A DNA stretch of 64,000 nucleotides from Astropecten irregularis (Eukaryota; Echinodermata; Asteroidea; Paxillosida; Astropectinidae): the NCBI GenBank assembly GCA_963971285.1, contig OZ020254.1, forward strand, positions 10,974,001-11,038,000, read 5' to 3'. Position 1 is the first letter of the stretch, and each line of letters opens with the position of its first letter. The translations under genes and the position numbers were made by a program. The notes under the pieces are model-generated. The model did not search any database, was not told the origin of the DNA, and saw nothing but the letters and a program-made list of their open reading frames with translations. Shown one piece after another: positions 42,476-52,200 of the stretch.

Positions 42476-44437
42476 TACACTGCAAATCTTGTTGGTTAAA
42501 GTTTATACAACTTTCTTAACCAACGTTGGGTCAAATATCAACTGTTCCGAAAATTGGTCAAACATTTCACCAACAGGCGTTGGTCAAAATGACTGCCCAA
42601 TTATTGGGCAAATATTTTACCAAATTTATTGGTAAAAACTTTGCCCAATAAATGGGTAATAACATTGACCAATTGTTGGGCGAGTTTTTCAGCACAACGT
42701 TGGTTAAACATTGACCAAGACCTAGCCAGCTGTTGGGTAATAGTTGGTTAAAGGCTCTTTCTTAAACATGCAGCAAAATCTGTCACAAGTAAACACTTTT
42801 ACACGTTTTCGTCAATTTTAACATCTATTTTATTCAGGAATTCGACAACTCTTCTGTCATTTTAACATACAATGTAACTTAGTCATCCAAATTCTGCTGC
42901 TTCAAATACACTATCAAATTGAAAAACGTTTTTTTTTTTCAACATAAAAACGTTTTTCCACGTTTTGACAGGCACTGGTTATACAAGTCATGTACAAGGC
43001 AGCAATCACAGCGATTTAAGGTCATGGGTGAAAATCCAGTGGGTCATCCAGTCAAAATAAATCCTAACGCCTTGAGGGATGGAACATCTGCTGAGAGTAG
43101 ACATGTCATTCTGGGAGCATGACTTTAAAAGTGTCCATCATGTTGCAAATTTCTTGAATGGTAGTTCATGTCAAGAACATATAATTTGTAGCATCAGCTT
43201 GTAGCATGTCCTGCACTGGAATGGCTTACTTCTCCACTATGATGAAAGACTGTGATGGACGGAGCTTGGATTCCCTCCACAGACTGAGAATAAATGGCTG
43301 CAGACGTTTGCCCTGGCTTTATGTCAGCTAGAAAGGTTGGCATAATATGTGTCATCTCCTGAAATTGAAAAACCAAAAATTGATCGATAAGTTGATGTGA
43401 CCATTATAATAATCCTGAAAGTGCACATTTATGTTTAGAAATTATTTTCAGCAATAATGTAATTGAGTCAGGAAAAATGTAGACCTCTGTCAGTTTCCTT
43501 GTGACTATAATAATTTGAAACCAAAAGTAATGTAGTAGTACATGTATGATGTAGTAGGCCTAGTACGTAACATAGGCCCACCATGGAGGTAGAACCCATG
43601 GTATGCCTAATTGTAGGTGGCCTGTAACAATAGGGCCTAATTACTGCATACATGTACGCACAACACTGGCATGATCCTGACAAAATTACCAAATGACTGA
43701 TGTCAGCTATAATGTTTAGTGATGATAGTTCTACAGTATGCTAAACCAAACTTCATTACCTGAGAACGTTTGAGTGAGGCTTTCAAGGCCCCATTCCCGC
43801 AGGAGATCTTCAATTTTAACCTCGACGTCTCCCATGATGTTTCACGTTACGCGTTGGGTCCGATCCTCAATGCACACTGCATGCATACGTACATGTACAT
43901 TACATGTAGTGTATAATGTATTAATATTGCGCGCGGCTGGCCCGGCAACTTTGCCCATGGCGTTGGTTAAAAAGTTATGGTGTAATAAACTTGATCCAAG
44001 TCCGCTACATAAGATTTTAAGTGATTAACAATAATAATTATTACCTAAATGCTTAAAAGCAAGGCAAACTATTTATACAAACAAAAGATTGAAATGCACT
44101 TTATAAAAGATGTTGGTATTACGCACACGTAACATGCCAATTTCATGCAATAACGATACCAATGATACATTCGAGCATGGGCAAGTTTATTCTCACGCCG
44201 CGACTCCGACGCCCTTACCATGATGAACAGTAACCAATAGTTGGTAAACGACGCACAAAAATATTGGGCAAAAACAAATTTTAACCAACATACATCAAGT
44301 TTAACCAACAGATGTTTGCCCAAAATTAAAATTGACCAATATTTTGTTGGGCGAACAACACATTTAACCAACATACATGATTTTTAACCAACAGACGCTT
44401 GCCCAACATTTAAATTGACCAATAAATTTGCAGTGTA
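42476..44437. mobile_element. Non-autonomous DNA transposon with TTGGTTAA/TTGGGCAA subterminal repeats
   Basis: About 1.96 kb. Inverted ends TACACTGCAAATCTTGTTGG and CCAATAAATTTGCAGTGTA. The outer 280 bp on the left and 220 bp on the right are crowded with TTGGTTAAA, TTGGGCAA and TTGGTCAA words; their orientation is mostly reversed between the two ends. The core (42770-44210) has no transposase or other recognisable frame. Confidence 0.75.
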
Positions 44438-44548
44438 CATGGACAGACATTCTTGTATTGTACATGTATATTCTTGTCATAATTCAATGCAGACTTGTTC
44501 CATTTATATTACTTTAGTGATGTGCAAATGATAAGCATCCTATGTGTT

Positions 44549-44723
44549 AAAATAAAAGAGAAAAGACTTCAGAAATACTGTGGCCGTTTTTCACGATTTT
44601 CTCAAAAAGTGGACACCGTATGGAACTGAAATTTTCACAGATGACTGTGACCGTATCTTCCTTGATATTTTTGCCCATGAATCTGTATTTCTTTAACAAA
44701 ACCCAAAGTATGATACTACCTTC
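44549..44723 (+). mobile_element. MITE, family A, right half only
   Basis: Starts at AAATAAAAGAGAAAAGACTT and ends AAAGTATGATACTACCT, directly abutting the next family A element. Confidence 0.75.
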
Positions 44724-44725
44724 AA

Positions 44726-45079
44726 AGGTAGTATCATACTTTGGTAAGAAACCAAAACAGAATTGTTCACAGATTTACGTATAAATTTCAAGGTATGAAG
44801 ATGGCGGTGGTAGAAACCTACCGTTAGAATATTTCCGCCTGAAATGGTGTATTTATCCAGAAATTAGTAAAACAACGACCGAAAATCTTTTTGATCTTTT
44901 AAAAGATCGAAAATAAAAGAGAAAAGACTTAAGAAATACTGCGGCCGTTTTTCACGATTTCCCCCAAAAGTCCCGTATGGGACTGAAATTTTTCACAGAT
45001 GACTGTTACTGTATCTGTCTTGATATTTTTGCCCATGAATCTGTACTTCTTTGACAAAAACCTAAGTATGATACTACCT
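44726..45079 (+). mobile_element. MITE, family A (in duplicated segment, copy 1)
   Basis: AGGTAGTATCATACTTTGGT to CTAAGTATGATACTACCT, then TTAA. Its twin is at 46954-47272. Confidence 0.82.
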
Positions 45080-45799
45080 TTAATACACTATTTCAGGCGG
45101 AAACATTTTAACGGTATGTTCGTTTCTACCAGCACCATCTTCAAACACTCAAAGTTATAAGCAAATCTGTTAACTTGTCTGTTTTGGCTTATTACCAATG
45201 TTGTACATGCCATTTTAAGGAGTTGTATTAGATCCTCTTGAATGGTATATACATTATACCGGATACATGCATGTATATTAACTATTGTGTTTGATCACTA
45301 GTCGATGGAGGGGGGGGGGGGGGGGGTTGCAAATTACTCTTCCAAGTACGTATTCCCAATGACAATGGCTATTATACACATCTTCTTGGGAAACAGGACT
45401 GTGTGTACGTCACGGTCATACACCTGGGGCGACCTCCACATTTCAAAAGGCATTGTAAACATAAAACCAGCTCATTGTGTTGTTAGCATAAAAGTAACGT
45501 CAGGTAATTTGTTGTTTTGCCTGCGGGGACACCCAAGCAATCGTGGTTCAAATTAATCGCGCTTTTTCAACGTGTTTGAATGTACCTCACTAATGGAAAA
45601 GATGTGTTTTCCATTATAATAGGATAATCATTGTGTGTTTGGTGGGCAGTGCACTTTCGGATAGAAAACATTCAATTGCTTGGTACTTATTACCGTGCTG
45701 TAAGGTTTTGTGTCATAATGGCGGAAAGACTGATGGTATACAGCACCTGCTGGCCACTGATGTTTTTTTGAACAATGAAGGTCGTCGCCAGCTAGGTCA
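44726..45799 (+). repeat. Segmental duplication copy 1, upstream of EGF-C
   Basis: About 1.07 kb, nearly identical to 46954-48032 inside EGF-C intron 1. It holds a family A MITE, a family B fragment (45080-45220), a poly-G run and the distal part of the EGF-C promoter region. Homology stops at GCTAGGTCA. Confidence 0.88.
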
Positions 45800-46035
45800 T
45801 GGCCATGACGTACGTACGTATACACAGCCCTATTTCCAAGAAGGTAGGGCCATGTATTATCCTAGTGCGGAGAACTAACCTTGGATGTATGTAATTTACA
45901 TATTGTTCCAACCCACATCAAGCAGTGACCAATCATATTGCATATGCTGTAATTATTCACTACGTATTCAAGATGGTCCAATACAACGCCTGTATATGGT
46001 ACGGTAAATGATTGTATGAACTTTCAACGAAAGTG

Positions 46036-46042
46036 TATAAAA
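46036..46042 (+). promoter_or_regulatory. EGF-C TATA box
   Basis: TATAAAA in the conserved context CAACGAAAGTGTATAAAAACC, identical to that before EGF-D. Confidence 0.7.
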
Positions 46043-46116
46043 ACCTGTTGATCATTGTGAGAAGTCAGAACCGTCGTCCCTCAGCGTATACCGTAATCGG
46101 GGTGAGGTCCACTCGT

Positions 46117-46190
46117 ACCTTCGCCAACTCATACCTTCGCCAACTCGTACCTTCGCCAACTCGTACCTTTACCAACTCGTACCTTCAGTT
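46117..46190 (+). repeat. 18-bp tandem repeat in the EGF-C 5' leader
   Basis: About four to five copies of CGTACCTTCGCCAACTCG. The repeat is absent from the corresponding EGF-D and EGF-B leaders. Confidence 0.8.
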
Positions 46191-46224
46191 AAGACGAACT
46201 AAGCCAACTCGTAATCATCACAGA

Positions 46225-46279
46225 ATGAGGCTACCATTGGGTTCACTGATTGCACTCGCTGCTCTCTGTCTATGCGCAC
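46225..46279 (+). CDS. EGF-C exon 1: signal peptide
   Basis: ATG at 46225, 18 codons plus one base, donor GTAAGT. Nearly the same residues as EGF-B exon 1 and EGF-D exon 1. Confidence 0.88.
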
Positions 46280-49200
46280 GTAAGTAGATTGTATTACAGT
46301 TTTTTTTCGGAGCGTGTGTGATCATGGAGGAAAGGAAAATTGCTCCATGGTGTGATAAAGAGAGCCACCAGAATCCGTTCATTTAATGGACTCTGGTGCA
46401 ATGTGGTGGTCGCTGCCTGCTTAGAAAAATTGTAGTCCGATAAATTTGACTTTTTTCCCCAAAGGCCTGTTGGTTTGTGGCACAAAAGGTTATATATTCC
46501 TACTTAATTATATAAATCTATTGGGATGAAGATGGAGATCAAAGGTATCAGTTAGGGTGGTATCGCCAAATTGCCAGACGTACGTCCTTCCACGACGTTT
46601 CTTTAAAGGTACTATTATACAGACATCTTCACAGATTTACCTATAACGTACAGGGTATAAAGATGGTGATGGTAGAAACATACCGTTTAATTAATTTTTC
46701 ACTGAAATGTTGTATTTATCTAGAAAAGATTTAAACCGGTGACCAAATTGATTTTTGATCTTTTAAATATCAAGAATAAAAGAGAAAAAGACATAAATAA
46801 GAAATACTTTGGCCGTTTTCGCTGTTTTCTCGACAAGTGGGCACCGTGTGGGATTGAAATGTTCACAGATGACTGTTATTGTATCTTCCTTGATATTTTT
46901 GCCCATTAATCTGTATTTTTTTGACAAAAACCAAAGTATGATACTACCTTCAAAGGTAGTATCATACTTTGGTAAGAAACCAAAACAGAATTGTTCACCG
47001 TAATTTCAGGGTATGAAGATGGCGGTGGTAGAAACCTACCGTTAGAATATTTCCGCCTGAAATGGTGTATTTATCCAGAAATTAGTAAAACAACGACCGA
47101 AAATAAAAGAGAAAAGACTTAAGAAATACTGCGGCCGTTTTTCACGATTTCCCCCAAAAGTGGGCACCGTATGGGACTGAAATTTTCACAGATGACTGTT
47201 ACTGTATCTGTCTTGATATTTTTGCCCATGAATCTGTACTTCTTTGACAAAAACCTAAGTATGATACTACCTTTAATACACTATTTCAGGCGGAAACATT
47301 TTAACGGTATGTTTGTTTCTACCAGCACCATCTTCAAACACTCAAAGTAATAATCAAATCTGTTAACTTGTCTGTTTTGGTTTATTACCAATGTTGTACA
47401 TGCCATTTTAAGGAGTTGTATTAGATCCTCTTGAATGGTATATACATTATACCGGATACATGCATGTATATTAACTATTGTGTTTGATCACTAGTCGATG
47501 GAGGGGGGGGGGGGGGTTGCAAATTACTCTTCCAAGTACGTATTCCCAATGACAATGGCTATTATACACATCTTCTTGGGAAACAGGACTGTGTGTACGT
47601 CACGATCATACACCTGGGGCGACCTCCACATTTCAAAAGGCATTGTAAACATAAAACCAGCTCATTGTGTTGTTAGCATAAAACTAACGTCAGGTAAAAG
47701 CCAAGTCGGGGCTCATTTTGGGTCTCAATATTTGTTGTTTTGCCTGCGGGGACACCCAAGCAATCATGGTTCAAATTAATCGCGCTTTTTCAACGTGTTT
47801 GAATGTACCTCACTAATGGAAAAGATGTGTTTTCCATTATAATAGGATAATCATTGTGTGTTTGGTGGGCAGTGCACTTTCGGATAGAAAACATTCAATT
47901 GCTTGGTACTTATTACCGTGCTGTAAGGTTTTGTGTAACTACTTGGGATAATGGCTGAAAGACTGATGGTATACAGCACCTGCTGGCCACTGATGTTTTT
48001 TTAAACAATGAAGGTCGTCGCCAGCTAGGTCAGTCAGGAAACAGTCAGGATAAGCAAAAGATTACAGTCACTCCAAAACAGTCTTAAAAATATACCTCAA
48101 TTCAAATGTCAAAATAATAAAGTTCTGTACATAAATAGCCGTAAAAATACATATTTTTGACGCAGTAAACGTTGTGCTTCATATCCGACTCCATGTTGGC
48201 CAAACACTGCCATTTTAAATGGGTTTCCCGCTCAATTTTCAGGCCACTCCTGAACTCTTGTGAAAGTTCGCGAACTCTCGAAGGGTCCGAGAGCGTCTGA
48301 ACGCTGCAAATAAATGTCGCTGTGTGCCTAATTATCGCGTACGCTGCGCACTGACTGTGAGTTCCCTGTATCCGGTATTGGTGCATAGTGGGAGCTAAGT
48401 TCCCTGTCAAGATAAAGTATTTCATTATTAAGGTTCTGGAGTGAATTCTGGCACTGCTGGGAGAGAATATTAATGAGTTTAAGGGAGGTCTGGTTGAGGA
48501 CTCGGTTCCACTTCTTCTGTAGAGTGGGGGAGAGGGTACCTAAAGACGGGGTGGATGACACTTTGAGTTATAAAGGTGATGGGAATACCGGAGTGCTTTC
48601 TCCTTGGTCTTCCTGAGCTGCTGAAAAAAAAAATCAATGGCGTTAGTCATACCTGTAGAGAGAAGAGACAAGGTGACAGCATGGAACTAAACAAAGACTA
48701 AACAGACCATGTATGAAAACATGAAAACAACTTACAAGATGAGGAGGATCACCACGAAGGTATACAACAGCAGAAGGAATATTAGGAATAAGGTCAATAC
48801 AAGTAATGAACTGCTATAACTGCTCATCAGCCAAAATGACCTAAAATGACCTGAAACTTAAATGTCTAGTTTATGTTCATCTTGGTGTTAGCTGTTATGG
48901 AACTCAGTATCAAAATAATGTGACGTATTTCTTTATGACGTAGATACAAATCCCGTGATCGAGAATGCGTGCGATGGTGAACCATGTCTTAATGGCGCAA
49001 CGTGCATGATTCCAAGCACTGATGCTGCATTCTTCAAGTGCTTTTGTCAAGAAGGATACATGGGAATATTTTGTGAGATACAGGGTAAGTTAGCTGCCGG
49101 GTGGGGTGGGGTGGGGTGGGGTGGGATGTGATGGGATGGGATGGGATGGGATGACATGGGATGGGATGGGGTGGGGTGGGGTGGGAAGGGATGTGATGGG

Positions 49201-52200
49201 GTGGGATGGCATGACATGGGATGGGATGGGGTGGGGTGGGGTGGGATGGGATGGGATGGGATGTGATGTGATGTGATTGGATGGGATGGGATGGCGTGGG
49301 GTGGGATGGCATGGGATGGGATTGGATGGGATGGGATGGCATAGGATCGGGTGGGATCATGGGATGGGACGGGATGGCATGGCATGGGATGGTATGGGGT
49401 GGGGTGGGATGAGATAGTCTGGGATGGGATGGGATGGCATGGGGTGAGGTGTGTTGCGATGGGATGGGATATAATTCTAGGTGTATGTTAATAATATCAT
49501 TCATCTGTACCCTTAGATCCCTGTCTCAGCAACCCTTGTGGCAACAACCGCAAGTGCCTCCCAGATAAAGACGGCCTCTATGAGTGTTTGTGTTCGTGTA
49601 GCGATGATGGCACATGTACACTACAAGGTGAGTCTACTACCTCAATTTAATCATAGAGCTACAAACATTGTAGACAGCTCCATGCTTCAAGTATGTCTGT
49701 ATAATATACATGTACTTAATTACCAGTGCACTTTTGGTATATTTCTCCTATATAGCCAGATTAGCCACTTTGAGACATGAGGTCGCATTACCTAATACCG
49801 GTCACCATTATGCCGTCTATACTCACACATATACATGTATTGTCAACATTTGGTCAGTTGAGGTTTTCCAATATTGGGCCTAAAACACGTCTAACAATTT
49901 ATATTTCGCGTTGGCCGCATCGGTGGTACCAAGGGCCAATTGCTTGCAGATTCTGGTCCAAAAGAGGATTGTTGCTGAGTGATGTGGTATTTTTTTCTTT
50001 TCTCGTGAAGATGCCTGTAGCAGTTCACCGTGTCAGAACGGCGGCTCCTGTATCGTCGACGGTAGCGATTACCAATGCCAGTGCCCACAGGGATTTTATG
50101 GTAACAACTGTCAGAATTCCAGTAAGTGACACTCACTGTACCGTAGCAAAAGGCGAATAGCCTTGGTTTTTCATGTGGGAATTAAATTGTGTCCACCCAA
50201 GTGCAATTGAAAAAAATAAAAACCTGCTGGAAAATATTGGATCTTTCAGTGTTTCCGCGCCAATTACTTGAAAAACACGCTGGTTATGTATAGATTGTAT
50301 TTCTACTCCTAATAAAACATAGAACACAATTATAGCAGGAGCGAATTTTACAAGATGACGTCACGTGCGAAGGGTTTAGCCCTCCCCACGCCTTCCCCAC
50401 CGTACGTCCCCTGACTCTTTTTATCCCTCGTCACTCTCTCCCCCATCAAAAGAAATATTGGCTCTTCTAACCCCCGCAAATATTGGCTCTAGAACCGGCC
50501 CTGGCTAAAGCTCAATGCATTGATATTAAAAATATGGTGTCCTAAAAAAGGTCATTTGTAATGCATGTGTACCGCCACTGCGTGACATGCACATCAAGCT
50601 GTGACAGATACACATCGCCCAGTGAAATACATACTTCGCGCTGAGTGACAGATACACATCGCGCAGTGAAAGACATAGGCCTACACTTCGTGCAGTGACA
50701 GATACATACATGTACACATATATCACGCAGTGACACACACACATCGCCCAGTGACAGATACACTTCGCGCAGTGAAAGACATACACTTCGCGCAATTACA
50801 GATACACATCGGACAGTGACACACACACGTCGCCCGGTGACAGATACACTTCGCGCAGTGAAAGATATACACTTCGCGCAATTACAGATACACATCGGAC
50901 AGTGACACACACACATCACGCAGTGATAGACACACATCACACAGCGATATACACATACATTACAAGTGACCTTTTTGTGACACCATGTCGAAAATATAGG
51001 TGTTGTTGCATCAAAGCGCACAGAACTTATGGCGATGGATAACCGTCAAACTGAAACAATTCCTATTATACGTATTCGTGTCGTTTGTAGATATCTTTTC
51101 GAAAAAAAAAAAAAAACCAGAAGGAAACAAAATGTTTAAACTAATTTGTGTGCGTTCTGTTTTCTGTGATAGCTGGTGTCTGTGACAGTTCGCCTTGTCA
51201 AAATGGCGGTACCTGTTCACCCTTCCTTACCGATTACATTTGCATTTGTGATACGGGATACACTGGTATCAACTGCGAGAGCACTTACCAAGATCCATGC
51301 AGTCAGGTTCAATGCCTCAACGGGGGCACGTGCGTCAACCTCTTAGACAGCGCGTACTGCAATTGTGCACCCGGGTATACTGGACAGGCTTGCGAAACAG
51401 GTAAGTTACACTTATACCGTTCAGTGGAAGAAGCGAATAGCATAAACCAACAACAGGATTTTACTTGGAACAAAATGATAGGCGTTGTTGTTGAATGTTA
51501 TTGTTTATATCAGCAGCATGGAGAACAATGACATACTAAATGGTTGCCATTTTATTTTCAGCTATTTTTTTCACCTGCAAATCGCTAATGGCACATGTAC
51601 ACTACAAGGTGAGCCTACTGCGTCAATTTAATGTAGACCGCTCCATATGCTTCACGTATGTCTGTATTAGGCACAATAGTTCATTACTGGTGCGCCTCTG
51701 GTATATTTGTCCTCGATTTCAGGAACGGCTAAGACAGATCGTAACATGCTTATCAATCTTAATTGCTAAGCGAAGTGTGATGTCAAACAATACTAGTTAC
51801 CATGGGAACGTGAACAACTCATCTAAAAGATAAATCGCAAATCGACCATAAATTAATTTGAAACTTTGAGGAATGAAGTCGTATTACATAATACCGAAAC
51901 GATAGGCATTGTTGCATCGGATCTGGGTTTGGGGGGGGGGGGGGGGGGGGGGAGGGGTCACCCAAACCTATTAAAGCGGCAGAGCAATTGTTTATAATTA
52001 TCAGCAGTATGGAGAACAATAACATACTCAATAGGTGCCATTTTATTTGCAGCTATTTTTCAACTGCAAATCGTCCGCGGGTTTCAAGATTCAACTCCGA
52101 TTCCGATTGCAGACTTTGAGACTTGATTTCATCGAAATTCGGGCTCTTTTTTATTTTCAGCCCCCTACCTTTTTTCCCGAAAGCTAGCAACCAAAATAAT

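Larger units (their letters stand above)
45303..46224 (+). promoter_or_regulatory. EGF-C promoter region and 5' leader
   Basis: Aligned over much of its length with 62437-63185 upstream of EGF-D: poly-G, TTCCAAGTACGT, CACCTGGGG, TTTCAAAAGGCATTGTAAAC, TCACTACGTATTC, and CAACGAAAGTGTATAAAAACC. TATAAAA at 46036 sets the probable core promoter, with initiation about 30 bp later. The leader is about 160 bp, longer than in EGF-D because of an 18-bp repeat. Confidence 0.65.

Noticed and set aside
42976-43122. Transposase remnant inside the 42476-44437 element
   Set aside because: The short plus-strand frame shows no DDE-type spacing or zinc-finger pattern; composition looks like chance.
49034-49504. 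Minus-strand Ser/His/Pro-rich frames of 112-156 codons
   Set aside because: Reverse reading of the G-rich pentamer array in EGF-C intron 2.
50526-51021. Minus-strand Cys/Val-rich frames of 89-159 codons
   Set aside because: Generated by the 21-23-bp minisatellite; the cysteine periodicity equals the repeat period and no EGF spacing is present.
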